From Gammaproteobacteria bacterium (GTDB lineage Bacteria; Pseudomonadota; Gammaproteobacteria; Competibacterales; Competibacteraceae): a stretch of 64,000 nucleotides of DNA. The notes below the pieces were generated by a model that was not told where the DNA came from, searched no databases, and saw only the letters and a program-made list of their open reading frames with translations. Location: positions 682,001 to 746,000 of the forward strand of contig JACKNC010000002.1 in the NCBI GenBank assembly GCA_024235095.1, written 5' to 3'. The position numbers and the translations under genes are program-made. Below, piece by piece: positions 1 through 8,305 of the stretch; the first letter of the stretch is position 1; each line of letters begins with the position of its first letter.

Positions 1-616
1 TCAGTTCGCCAGCATAGAGGTTGCCGAACAACCGCAGGCCAAGTGAAATAGGCTTGGCCAGATCCTCGACAATCCGCAACAGCAGGTTGAACGGCATGAA
101 CCATTTACCAAAGGGATGAGTCAATACTTCCATGGTGAAGTGCGCTGGTCCCTTGACCTTGATGCTGTAGTAGTAAACCAGCAACAGCACTGAAATCGAC
201 ATGCCAAAAGTCGAATTCAGATCAGTGGAAGGTACCACCCGCAGGTAAGGGATGCCCAGCAAGCCGGCAACCGATGGAAGCAGATCGACGGGCACCAAAT
301 CCATGGCGTTCCATAGAAACACCCAGACGAAGATGGTCAGCGCCAATGGCGCAATCACCGGATTACGACCATGAAAAGAATCCTTGACCTGGGTATCGAC
401 GAAATCGATCATGATTTCGCAGAAGTTTTGCAAAGGCCCCGGCACATCGCTGGTGGCGAATTTCGCCGCTTTCATGAACAGCCACAGAAACAGCGATCCC
501 AGACTGATCGAAAAAAACATCGTATCAAGATGAAGGGTCCAAAACCCCTCGCCAATCGTGAGATTGGTCAAGTGGTGGACAATGTATCCCGTTGCGGAAT
601 GACCACTTTCGCTCAT
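1..616 (-). CDS. atpB: ATP synthase F0 subunit a (partial)
   Basis: Membrane subunit a of the F0 proton channel. The gene runs off the left edge of the window, so only the first 205 codons are present. Several hydrophobic segments are visible, and the last part contains ISLGLRLFGN followed by YAGEL, the conserved helix carrying the essential arginine that works with the c-ring (family knowledge). The start ATG at 616 overlaps the atpI stop as ATGA, the usual arrangement in proteobacterial atp operons. The rest of the atp operon should lie to the left. Identification is firm. Confidence 0.95.
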   Translation of the reverse strand, partial: MSESGHSATGYIVHHLTNLTIGEGFWTLHLDTMFFSISLGSLFLWLFMKAAKFATSDVPGPLQNFCEIMIDFVDTQVKDSFHGRNPVIAPLALTIFVWVFLWNAMDLVPVDLLPSVAGLLGIPYLRVVPSTDLNSTFGMSISVLLLVYYYSIKVKGPAHFTMEVLTHPFGKWFMPFNLLLRIVEDLAKPISLGLRLFGNLYAGEL

Positions 617-999
617 AGCGTCCTCACCGAAGCATTGAAGGTAAAGGGTAATGCCAGCCAGTACGCCATCAACGCCGCGATGTACGCCACCAGAAGAGGA
701 AGGGGAACAATCGGCAGCCAGAGCAGCGCAGCGCTGAACAGGAGGACGGTCAACAACAACTTGACGACCTCGCCGATATAAAACGCCCGGGCGACCTTGG
801 CGGCGGGTGAGCCAATGCGTACTGAAAAAACTTTGCTGGCGAAATAGAAGGTGACCAACGTACTGATGCCGCCGCCGATCACTGCGGAATATGCCGCGCG
901 GTGATCGCTCAGCGTCAGCGAGATCGCGGCGATCAACAGCGTAACGAGCAGTTGAATAGCGATGATGGTTCGGGTGACCTGTTTTGCGCCCATGATCAT
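613..999 (-). CDS. atpI: ATP synthase accessory protein AtpI
   Basis: Small membrane protein of 128 residues with about four hydrophobic segments, directly upstream of atpB and overlapping it by four bases. In other bacteria AtpI assists assembly of the c-ring and may help with Mg2+ uptake (family knowledge). A second in-frame ATG at 993 is an equally possible start. Size, hydrophobic pattern and position support the assignment more than any single motif. It probably opens the atp operon, since 216 bases separate it from parB. Confidence 0.85.
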   Translation of the reverse strand: MIMGAKQVTRTIIAIQLLVTLLIAAISLTLSDHRAAYSAVIGGGISTLVTFYFASKVFSVRIGSPAAKVARAFYIGEVVKLLLTVLLFSAALLWLPIVPLPLLVAYIAALMAYWLALPFTFNASVRTL

Positions 1000-1215
1000 G
1001 ATTCTAAATGATCCAAGCGCTTTGTTGTGCTGGACATGTTTGTAATCGTTATCTTTATTTAATTATTCGGGTCTTTTATCGCTTTTTCTCTAAAGCGTTC
1101 CGGCATTCGGTCTGACATTTCCTGCCCTCGATCCGGCTCTGCTTGTAGAGCACCCCAAAATTATAGGGAATATCGCGTATCAGGGTCAACGAAAATCACG
1201 GATGCCCTTGCTTGA

Positions 1216-2112
1216 TTATTTGACCTTAGCGATGATGCCGTCCAGTTCATCCAGACTGTTGTATTGAATAACGACGCTACCCTTACCGGAAGCGCCATGC
1301 CGGACTCGCACCCGAGCGCCCAGCCATTCCGACAGATTATCCTGCAACAGGCGAATATTCGGATCAACCGCCGGTGCCGGCGCAAGGGTCTCAGCCTCTG
1401 GTTGTTGCAAGCGACGAGCCAGTTGCTCGGTTTCGCGCGCCGACAACCCGCGCAGCAGGACCTGATGAGCAGCTTCCCGCTGCAAGGCGGGCGGCAAGGG
1501 CAACAAAGCGCGGGCATGGCCCATGTCCAATTTGCGCTCCCGCACCAGTTGTCCGACTTCTTCGCTCAATTCCAGTAAACGCAACAGATTGGTCACTGTC
1601 GTCCGCGATCGCCCGATGGCGTCTGCGGCCTGTTGGTGGGTTAATTGAAATTCGTCGATCAATCGCTGCAGAGCGGCGGCCTCCTCCAGGGGATTGAGGT
1701 CTTCGCGCTGAATATTCTCAATCAGCGCCACGGCAATGGCGGCTCGGTCGGGTATCTCGCGAATCACCGCCGGCACCTCGCGCAAACCGGCGAGTTGCGC
1801 TGCTCGCCAGCGCCGCTCGCCCGCGATCAGTTCATAGCGGTTGCCATCCACCGGTCGCACCAGCACCGGTTGTACGACGCCCTGGGCGCGGATCGACTCC
1901 GCCAGTTCCTGAAGGGTATCCTCGCGTAAATCCAGGCGCGGCTGATAGCGGCCCCGCTGGATTTGCTCGACCGGCAGTTGTCGCAGGGTTTCCAGCGGCT
2001 CTGGAATGGAATCGTCCGCGGCATCCGTTGGCGCGTCTTCATCCCGGTTAGCGGCCGCCGCGCCCAACAGCGCATCCAGTCCTCGGCCCAGACCGCCCTT
2101 TCTGCGAATCAT
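1216..2112 (-). CDS. parB: Chromosome partitioning protein ParB
   Basis: CTP-dependent DNA-binding clamp protein that loads at parS and acts with ParA in chromosome segregation. The 298-residue protein opens with the GLGRGLDALLG motif typical of ParB N-termini. It then has the ParB/Srx catalytic-like core (ELIAGERRWRAA, the conserved GERR motif), a helix-turn-helix region (THQQAADAIGRSRTTVTN) and a C-terminal dimerisation region. It overlaps parA by four bases (ATGA) and is co-transcribed with it. I saw no clear parS palindrome in the surrounding few kilobases. Confidence 0.95.
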   Translation of the reverse strand: MIRRKGGLGRGLDALLGAAAANRDEDAPTDAADDSIPEPLETLRQLPVEQIQRGRYQPRLDLREDTLQELAESIRAQGVVQPVLVRPVDGNRYELIAGERRWRAAQLAGLREVPAVIREIPDRAAIAVALIENIQREDLNPLEEAAALQRLIDEFQLTHQQAADAIGRSRTTVTNLLRLLELSEEVGQLVRERKLDMGHARALLPLPPALQREAAHQVLLRGLSARETEQLARRLQQPEAETLAPAPAVDPNIRLLQDNLSEWLGARVRVRHGASGKGSVVIQYNSLDELDGIIAKVK

Positions 2113-2909
2113 GCGCTGGCTCCACTTTCCACTTTCGCCGCAGGCCGCCGCAACCGCTTACGCACTTCCTTCGCTAGTTCCCGATAACTCTGCGCGCCGC
2201 GTGAATGGTCATCGTAATGAATGATCGGCAGCCCGTAGCTAGGGGCTTCGGCCAAACGCACGTTGCGTGGAATCAATGTTTCAAACACCGTTGCGCCGAA
2301 ATGCTCCAGGATTTGCGCCGAGACATCATTGGCCAGCCGATTGCGCGGATCGAACATGGTGCGCAACACGCCTTCAATCCGCAAGCCAGGATTGGTCGAT
2401 TTACGCACCTTCTCCACTGTATCCAATAGCGCCGACAAACCTTCTAGGGCGTAATATTCGCACTGCACGGGGATAATCACCGACTGGGCGGCGGTCAGCG
2501 CATTGACCGTCAACATGTTCAACGAGGGCGGACAGTCAATGAGAATGACATCGAAGTTCCACACCACCGGCGCCAGGGCTTCGCGCAGCCGACCAGGCGC
2601 ATTATCGATCTGCAATAAATTGACTTCAGCGGCGGTCAGGTCGCCGTTGGCGGGCAACAACCGCATCTGGGCTTTTTCCACCCATTGCAAAGCGTCAGCC
2701 AAAGTCGCCTCGCCCACCAACACATCATAACTGGTGGCCGACACCGTGTGTTTGTCCACCCCGCACCCCATGGTCGCGTTGCCCTGGGGGTCGAGATCGA
2801 TCAACAGCACCCCTTGGCGCAGCGCCGACAAACAGGCAGCCAGATTGACCGCGGTGGTCGTCTTGCCGACGCCACCCTTCTGATTGGTAATGGCGATAAT
2901 ATGGGCCAT
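2109..2909 (-). CDS. parA: Chromosome partitioning ATPase ParA
   Basis: Walker-type ParA/Soj ATPase of 266 residues. The deviant Walker A motif KGGVGKTTTAVNLAA starts near residue 11, followed by the DLDPQGNAT signature and IDCPPSL (Walker B region). It binds nucleoid DNA non-specifically as an ATP dimer and is stimulated by ParB (family knowledge). It lies 19 bases after rsmG and overlaps parB. The order rsmG-parA-parB-atpI-atpB is the ancestral origin-proximal arrangement in many proteobacteria, which suggests that this part of the window lies near the replication origin. Confidence 0.96.
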   Translation of the reverse strand: MAHIIAITNQKGGVGKTTTAVNLAACLSALRQGVLLIDLDPQGNATMGCGVDKHTVSATSYDVLVGEATLADALQWVEKAQMRLLPANGDLTAAEVNLLQIDNAPGRLREALAPVVWNFDVILIDCPPSLNMLTVNALTAAQSVIIPVQCEYYALEGLSALLDTVEKVRKSTNPGLRIEGVLRTMFDPRNRLANDVSAQILEHFGATVFETLIPRNVRLAEAPSYGLPIIHYDDHSRGAQSYRELAKEVRKRLRRPAAKVESGASA

Positions 2910-2928
2910 GAATTCAGTCTCGGGAATC

Positions 2929-3561
2929 TTAGGAAACAGGGGCGGGCGTCAGATGCACCAGATGGCGCTCGGCGTCCAGGCCCGGAATATGGAGTGGGTA
3001 AACACTGACCAGGCGGTAATCCGGCGGCAGACGAGCCAGTTCTTCATCGGGGAAAACACCCTTCATCGCGAGCAATCGACCCTGTGGAGCGCATAGTCGG
3101 CCCGCATTAACCAACAGGTCCGCCAACGTCGAAAACGCCCGCGATACTAATGTGTTAAATAAGGCCGTCGGCTGATAATCCTCGACCCGGCTGCGCACCA
3201 CTTCAATATTGGCAAGACGCAACTCGGCGCTGGCCTGAATCAGAAACCGGGTGCGTTTACCATTGCTGTCCAACAGGCAAAATGTGCATTCCGGCCGAGC
3301 GATAGCTAATGGAATGCCGGGCAACCCGGCACCGCTTCCCACATCCAGCACACGCGGTACTTCAATCCAGGGCCAGATCGACAGGCTGTCCAGGATGTGC
3401 CGAACCACCATAGCTTCGGGATCGCGCACCGCAGTCAGATTGTAGGCGCGGTTCCAGCGCTCCAACAGCGTCAGATAGGTCGCCAGTTGTTCGACCGCGC
3501 CACTGGAAAGGGGAATACCCAGCTGTTTACTGCCGTCAATGATGGATTGCTCGATGCTCAT
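2929..3561 (-). CDS. rsmG: 16S rRNA (guanine527-N7)-methyltransferase RsmG
   Basis: SAM-dependent methyltransferase that modifies G527 of 16S rRNA. The core contains RWNRAYNLTAVRDP, VRHILDSLS and the SAM-binding loop DVGSGAGLPGIPLA, then LLDSNGKR and VSRAFSTL, all characteristic of RsmG/GidB. I chose the ATG at 3561, giving 210 residues, the usual family length. The reading frame stays open up to 3654, which would add a basic 31-residue extension; none of the candidate starts has a strong ribosome-binding site. mnmG, which usually precedes rsmG, is missing here. Confidence 0.93.
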   Translation of the reverse strand: MSIEQSIIDGSKQLGIPLSSGAVEQLATYLTLLERWNRAYNLTAVRDPEAMVVRHILDSLSIWPWIEVPRVLDVGSGAGLPGIPLAIARPECTFCLLDSNGKRTRFLIQASAELRLANIEVVRSRVEDYQPTALFNTLVSRAFSTLADLLVNAGRLCAPQGRLLAMKGVFPDEELARLPPDYRLVSVYPLHIPGLDAERHLVHLTPAPVS

Positions 3562-3707
3562 GAAGCGTGGCGCTGGTTTGCGGGATTGTCTTTGCGGTTT
3601 TGAAAGCGGTTTGGATTGTACCATCGCCATTCTCGCAAATTGCATGATATTCATGATACAAGATGACGGACACCGTCGTCACGAACCTTACGCGAATGAG
3701 GTGATTC

Positions 3708-4451
3708 ATGAACCCGATAATCGAATTGCTTTCCAACTGGATTCCAGTCAATGGCGGGATTGAATCCCTAGTTGAGAAATTGATTATGATTCAGCGGCAT
3801 GATGTAACCCCTGGAAAGCTGATATCCACTAAAAACGCCAATGTCTCCTTGCAGGAAGTACCCACAACGACCAAGCCGAGTTCGGATATTGAGATAGGAC
3901 AAATCAAATGGACTCACGGCTCGCCCAAAGGCGCCTGGGGAATTACTCGATGCCGCGCCGTGTTGCAATATATGTTGCCTCTAGCCAAGGATGGGAGCTA
4001 TCCACCGATCCTGATGGGGATTCAACTGGACGCGGATATCACATTGAAACCGAAAAAGGAATTCAACGATATCAAGGATTTTACGCCCCTTTATCAGATG
4101 TTGCGCGACAATTATGGAGGAAACAAGGCCGAATTCTGCGCCGCTATGGCAACGAGAACCATCACTGAGTACAACAACTTCGGCACTGTGGATGGGGTTT
4201 TGTACCATGAGTTGTTGCACGTCATGCTGGCTAAAATCTTCGCCAAACAACTCCAAAAGTCGACGCTACAGAAAATGTCGGGCAGTGGTTATGAAACTCG
4301 TGAAAAGGCGCAGAAGGCGCTCTTGAAGATCGTCGATGAGGTTTGGAAGGATTGGCGGGGCTTGCTGCTTCACGATGCCGGCTTCCTCGATGAACGGTTT
4401 ATTTGGGAAAAGGAATGCGCCTACTACATCAAACAGTACGAGAAAATCTGA
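3708..4451 (+). CDS. Uncharacterised protein with HELLH zinc-protease-like motif
   Basis: I do not recognise the family. The 247-residue protein has no signal peptide or membrane segment. Near residue 166 it carries YHELLH, which matches the HExxH zincin pattern, inside a predicted helix followed by AKIFAKQLQ. An acidic stretch EKECAYY near residue 236 could supply a third metal ligand, as in gluzincins or SprT-like proteins. The segment before HELLH (EYNNFGTVDGVL) has the look of the edge strand seen ahead of such helices. It transcribes away from rsmG and converges on the NIF3-like gene. Its base composition is visibly more AT-rich than its neighbours, a hint of transfer. Protease activity is only an inference. 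Confidence 0.6.
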   Translation: MNPIIELLSNWIPVNGGIESLVEKLIMIQRHDVTPGKLISTKNANVSLQEVPTTTKPSSDIEIGQIKWTHGSPKGAWGITRCRAVLQYMLPLAKDGSYPPILMGIQLDADITLKPKKEFNDIKDFTPLYQMLRDNYGGNKAEFCAAMATRTITEYNNFGTVDGVLYHELLHVMLAKIFAKQLQKSTLQKMSGSGYETREKAQKALLKIVDEVWKDWRGLLLHDAGFLDERFIWEKECAYYIKQYEKI

Positions 4452-4458
4452 AACGCTG

Positions 4459-5217
4459 CTAAACCGGGTTATCCACGTCCACAAAGGTAAATTGCAGGCC
4501 GAATTGCGTAGCCAAATGCACGCCCAATGCCTGAACGCCATAGCGCTCCGTGGCATGATGACCCGCAGCGAAAAAGTGTAGGTTATTCTCGCGGGCGAAA
4601 TGAATTGTTTGTTCCGAAGCCTCCCCGGTCAGGAACGCCTCTACACCTTGCTCCAAAGCCGTCTCAATATAAGACTGCGCGCCGCCGGTACACCAGGCCA
4701 ACCGATGCAGCGGTGCGTCGTTACCGGGGATATGCAAGGGTTTCCGCCCCAGACGGGATTCGATGCGGGCGGCAAACGCCTCGCCCTGCAACGGCGTCGC
4801 CAGTTCCCCCAGCATGACCAATCCCGGCGTCCGGTCATTACCGCTGGCCGTACCCGTAACCGTCAAATCCAGCACTCGCGCCAATTGGGCGTTATTGCCC
4901 AGTTCCAAATGGGCATCCAATGGCAAATGATAGGCCAGCAGGCTCAGGTCATGGCGGAGCAGCGTGGCCAGTCGCCGGTGCTTCATACCCACGATGCAAG
5001 GATTTTCGCCTTTCCAGAAATAGCCGTGATGAACCAGCACGGCATCCGCCCCCTGTTCCACAGCCACATCCAACAATGCTTGGCAGGCAGTGACTCCACC
5101 GATCAGGGTTTTTACTTCGGACCGCCCCTGCACCTGCAAGCCGTTTGGGCAATAATCGCTGAAGTCATCGACCGCCAGCAGGCGATGGATATAGGCAACC
5201 AACTCGCTCAGTTGCAT
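4459..5217 (-). CDS. NIF3-like dinuclear metal-centre protein (YbgI family)
   Basis: Member of the NIF3/YbgI family (Nif3-like GTP cyclohydrolase I type 2), 252 residues, close to E. coli YbgI. Visible signatures are NGLQVQG near residue 26, VHHGYFW near residue 63 (metal-binding histidines), AYHLPLDAH near residue 95 and the C-terminal FFAAGHHATERYG with paired histidines and glutamate. These residues form the two-metal site in solved family members. The physiological reaction remains unclear. It lies three bases downstream of hisC and is probably read through from the his genes. Confidence 0.9.
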   Translation of the reverse strand: MQLSELVAYIHRLLAVDDFSDYCPNGLQVQGRSEVKTLIGGVTACQALLDVAVEQGADAVLVHHGYFWKGENPCIVGMKHRRLATLLRHDLSLLAYHLPLDAHLELGNNAQLARVLDLTVTGTASGNDRTPGLVMLGELATPLQGEAFAARIESRLGRKPLHIPGNDAPLHRLAWCTGGAQSYIETALEQGVEAFLTGEASEQTIHFARENNLHFFAAGHHATERYGVQALGVHLATQFGLQFTFVDVDNPV

Positions 5218-5220
5218 GAT

Positions 5221-6327
5221 TCAGCTCTCCGCCAGTATTTCCTGGAGCGCGGTTAGCAACGCTGCATTCTGTTCGGGCGCGCCGACGGTGATCCGCAGAA
5301 ACTGATCAATGCGCGGCAAGTGAAAGTGACGGACGATAATGCTCCGTTTCCGCAAAATGTCCATTAACCCGGCGCCATCCCGTTGCGGATGACGGGCGAA
5401 CACGAAATTAGCGGCGGAGGGCAGGACCGTGAAGCCCAGTTCGATCAGCGCCGCAGTCAGCTCAACGCGGTTAGCGATAACGGCCTGTCGGGTGCGCTCG
5501 AAGTGTTTGTAATCTTCAAAGGCAGCCACCGCGCCAGCCATCGCCAAGCGGTCGAGCGGATAGGAATTAAAGCTGTTCTTGACCCGCTCCAGCGCTTCGA
5601 TCAGCCCGGAATGTCCCACCGCTAACCCGACCCGCAACCCGGCCAGCGAACGCGATTTGGATAACGTCTGGGCGACTAACAAATTCGGATAGCGATTCAC
5701 CAAGGAAATGGCGGTATCGCCGCCAAAATCGATATACGCTTCGTCGACCACCACCACTGAATCCCGGTTGCGCTCCAGTAGCCATTCAATGTCGGCCAAC
5801 GGCAGCAAACAACCGGTCGGCGCGTTGGGATTGGCGAAGATAATGCCGCCATTTGGACGAAGGTAGTCGGCGACGCGCAATGCGAAATCTTGCGTCAGCG
5901 GCACGGTGGCGCAGTCGATACCGTACAGACCGCAGTAAACCGGATAGAAGCTATAGGTGATGTCCGGGAACAGTAAGGGGTCGGGGTGCTGAAACAGGGC
6001 ATGGAAAATGTGCGCCAACACTTCGTCCGAACCGTTGCCGACAAAGACTTGCGCTGGAGTGACCGCGTAGTAATCGGCGATGACCTGTTTCAAACGTTCG
6101 GCATTGGGGTCCGGGTAAAGACGCAGCGCATCGGACAACTCAGCCTGAATCGCCGCCAGCACACGCGGCGATGGACCATAAGGGTTCTCATTGGTGTTGA
6201 GTTTGACCAGGTTGCTGAGTCTTGGCTGTTCGCCGGGCACGTAGGGCGTAAGCCGCTGCACTACCGGACTCCAATAGGGATTCGAGACGCTGCTATCGGG
6301 AGGCGAGCCCGTATTCTGGGCCGTCAT
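5221..6327 (-). CDS. hisC: Histidinol-phosphate aminotransferase
   Basis: PLP-dependent class II aminotransferase converting imidazole-acetol phosphate to histidinol phosphate. The 368-residue protein shows NTNENPYGPSP near residue 44, VGNGSDEVL (cofactor phosphate region), NPNAPTG, DEAYIDF and the PLP-lysine motif TLSKSRSLAGLRVG. A short N-terminal extension of about 25 residues precedes the usual family start. It overlaps hisD by four bases, so hisG-hisD-hisC are translationally linked. Confidence 0.96.
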   Translation of the reverse strand: MTAQNTGSPPDSSVSNPYWSPVVQRLTPYVPGEQPRLSNLVKLNTNENPYGPSPRVLAAIQAELSDALRLYPDPNAERLKQVIADYYAVTPAQVFVGNGSDEVLAHIFHALFQHPDPLLFPDITYSFYPVYCGLYGIDCATVPLTQDFALRVADYLRPNGGIIFANPNAPTGCLLPLADIEWLLERNRDSVVVVDEAYIDFGGDTAISLVNRYPNLLVAQTLSKSRSLAGLRVGLAVGHSGLIEALERVKNSFNSYPLDRLAMAGAVAAFEDYKHFERTRQAVIANRVELTAALIELGFTVLPSAANFVFARHPQRDGAGLMDILRKRSIIVRHFHLPRIDQFLRITVGAPEQNAALLTALQEILAES

Positions 6328-7628
6328 GCAGACGCCCTCCTGAATTCCGCTGACCGGGCGTGAGCCGTCAGACCTTCGCCACGCGCCAGTACTGAAGCGA
6401 CACTGCCCAGCATCGCAGCACCCATTGGCGAACAGTGAATGAGACTGGTGCGTTTCTGAAAATCATAAATACCCAGCGGTGAGGAAAACCGGGCGGTGCG
6501 TGAAGTGGGCAGCACATGATTGGGACCCGCGCAGTAATCGCCCAGGGCTTCGGCGGTATAGCGGCCCAGGAAAATCGCGCCGGCGTGGCGAATTAGCGGC
6601 AACAATTCTTCCGGTTTTTCGATGGACAGTTCCAGATGCTCCGGAGCGATGAAATTGACGACCTCCGCGGCTTCAGTCAGGTCGCGCACCTGAATCATCG
6701 CTGCCCGCCGGTTCAATGCGGCCTCGATGATCACCCGACGCTCCATTTCCGGCAACAGGCGCTCGATGCTGGCTGTAACCCGTTCCATGAAAGCCGCATC
6801 CGGACTGATCAAGATCGGCTGAGCGTCCTCGTCATGCTCGGCCTGCGAGAACAGGTCCATAGCGATCCAGTCGGGATCGGTCAGTCCATCGCAGACCACC
6901 AGAATTTCCGAGGGACCGGCGATCATATCGATGCCCACCGCGCCGAAGACCTGGCGTTTAGCAGCGGCAACGTAGATATTTCCGGGTCCAACAATTTTGT
7001 CGACGCACGGCACAGTCGCGGTGCCATAAGCCAACGCCGCAATCGCTTGCGCGCCACCCAGGGTGAAAACCTGGTCCACCTCGGATACCACAGCAGCGGC
7101 CAGCACCAGATCGTTTATCTCGCCGCCTGGCGTCGGCGCGACCATCACGACTTCCGGCACCCCGGCGACCTTGGCGGGAATGGCGTTCATTAGCACCGAG
7201 GAGGGATAAGCCGCTTTGCCGCCGGGTACATACAACCCGACCCGATCCAGCGGCGTGACCTGTTGGCCGAGCACCGTGCCGTCCGCTTCGGTAAAAGTCC
7301 AAGATTCCAGCTTTTGCCGCTCGGCGTAGGCGCGGATACGGGTGGCCGCAGTTTCCAGCGCTGTGCGCTGGGTGGCCGGAAGCGACGTCAGGGCCTGTTC
7401 GCGCCGGGCAGCGGGAATTTCCAGATCGGCGGCTTGCTCAACAGCTAACCGGTCGAAGCGCTGGGTGTATTCCAGCAGGGCCTCGTCGCCACGTTGACGC
7501 ACCTGGGCAAGAATCTCGCGCACCGTTGCGGTCACGGTTTCATCAGCGACGCCTTCCCAGGCGGTCAGGGCTTTCAGGCGCGGCCAGAAGTCCGCTTCAG
7601 TCGTGTTCAAGCATTGAATCGTTGCCAT
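6324..7628 (-). CDS. hisD: Histidinol dehydrogenase
   Basis: Zinc- and NAD-dependent four-electron dehydrogenase that oxidises histidinol to histidine. The 434 residues from ATG 7628 match the E. coli length exactly in my recollection. The frame extends to a TTG at 7670 that overlaps the hisG stop, so a 14-residue longer form is possible. Seen motifs: GLYVPGGKAAYPSSVLMNAIP, VDKIVGPGNIYVAAAKR, DMIAGPSEILV, DLFSQAEHD and PEHLEL, covering substrate, NAD and zinc ligands. It sits between hisG and hisC. Confidence 0.96.
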   Translation of the reverse strand: MATIQCLNTTEADFWPRLKALTAWEGVADETVTATVREILAQVRQRGDEALLEYTQRFDRLAVEQAADLEIPAARREQALTSLPATQRTALETAATRIRAYAERQKLESWTFTEADGTVLGQQVTPLDRVGLYVPGGKAAYPSSVLMNAIPAKVAGVPEVVMVAPTPGGEINDLVLAAAVVSEVDQVFTLGGAQAIAALAYGTATVPCVDKIVGPGNIYVAAAKRQVFGAVGIDMIAGPSEILVVCDGLTDPDWIAMDLFSQAEHDEDAQPILISPDAAFMERVTASIERLLPEMERRVIIEAALNRRAAMIQVRDLTEAAEVVNFIAPEHLELSIEKPEELLPLIRHAGAIFLGRYTAEALGDYCAGPNHVLPTSRTARFSSPLGIYDFQKRTSLIHCSPMGAAMLGSVASVLARGEGLTAHARSAEFRRASA

Positions 7629-7666
7629 GAGACAGGTCGTAAATTCAGAATTGCAAGACTCGGGAA

Positions 7667-8299
7667 TCAATCGCTGACCACAGCGGCCATCCGTTCCATG
7701 ATCGCTTTGATCCAGGCATGTTTCATTTTCATGGCCGCCTTGTTGATAATCAACCGGGAGCTGATGTCGGCAATATGCTCCAGCGGAGCAAGGCCATTCG
7801 CTTTCAGCGTATTGCCGGTATCCACCACGTCGACGATGTAGTCCGCCAACCCGACCAGTGGGGCCAGTTCCATTGAACCATACAGCTTGATGACTTCTAC
7901 CTGCCGACCTTGGTTGGCGAACCAGCGCCGGGTGGTGTTCACATACTTGGTGGCGATGCGCGAACGGCTTAACCGGGGCCGATGCTCAGGATCGCCCGCC
8001 ACCATCAGCCGGCAACGGGCAATGCGCAAATCCAGCGGTTCATACAATCCCTCACCGCCATGCTCCAGCAGTACATCTTTGCCAGCTACGCCCAAATCGG
8101 CAGCGCCATATTGCACATAGGTCGGTACGTCAGTGGCGCGAATAATCACCAGTTTCACGTCAGGCTGATTCGTATCGAGAATCAACTTGCGGCTGGTTTC
8201 CGGATTATCCACCGGGATAATGCCCGCCGCCGCCAGCAAGGGCAGGGTTTCCTGAAAGATGCGGCCCTTGGACAGGGCAATGGTGAGTCGTGTGGTCAT
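7667..8299 (-). CDS. hisG: ATP phosphoribosyltransferase, short form
   Basis: First enzyme of histidine synthesis, joining ATP and PRPP. Motifs LTIALSKGRI at the N-terminus, AADLGVAGKDVL and the PRPP-binding stretch VDVVDTGNTLKANG are present. At 210 residues it lacks the C-terminal ACT-like regulatory domain of the 300-residue form. Short HisG proteins act as a complex with HisZ (family knowledge); no hisZ is in the window. It lies 6 bases downstream of murA, and the TTG alternative start of hisD overlaps its stop. Confidence 0.95.
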   Translation of the reverse strand: MTTRLTIALSKGRIFQETLPLLAAAGIIPVDNPETSRKLILDTNQPDVKLVIIRATDVPTYVQYGAADLGVAGKDVLLEHGGEGLYEPLDLRIARCRLMVAGDPEHRPRLSRSRIATKYVNTTRRWFANQGRQVEVIKLYGSMELAPLVGLADYIVDVVDTGNTLKANGLAPLEHIADISSRLIINKAAMKMKHAWIKAIMERMAAVVSD

Positions 8300-8305
8300 A
8301 GCGGA

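Noticed and set aside
1080..1097. CGCTTT...AAAGCG hairpin as terminator of parB
   Set aside because: No T-run on either strand and it lies upstream, not downstream, of parB on the minus strand.
4471..4479. TTATCCACG and TTATCCACC (8204-8214) as DnaA boxes marking an origin
   Set aside because: They are single, distant, inside coding sequence and not in an AT-rich cluster.
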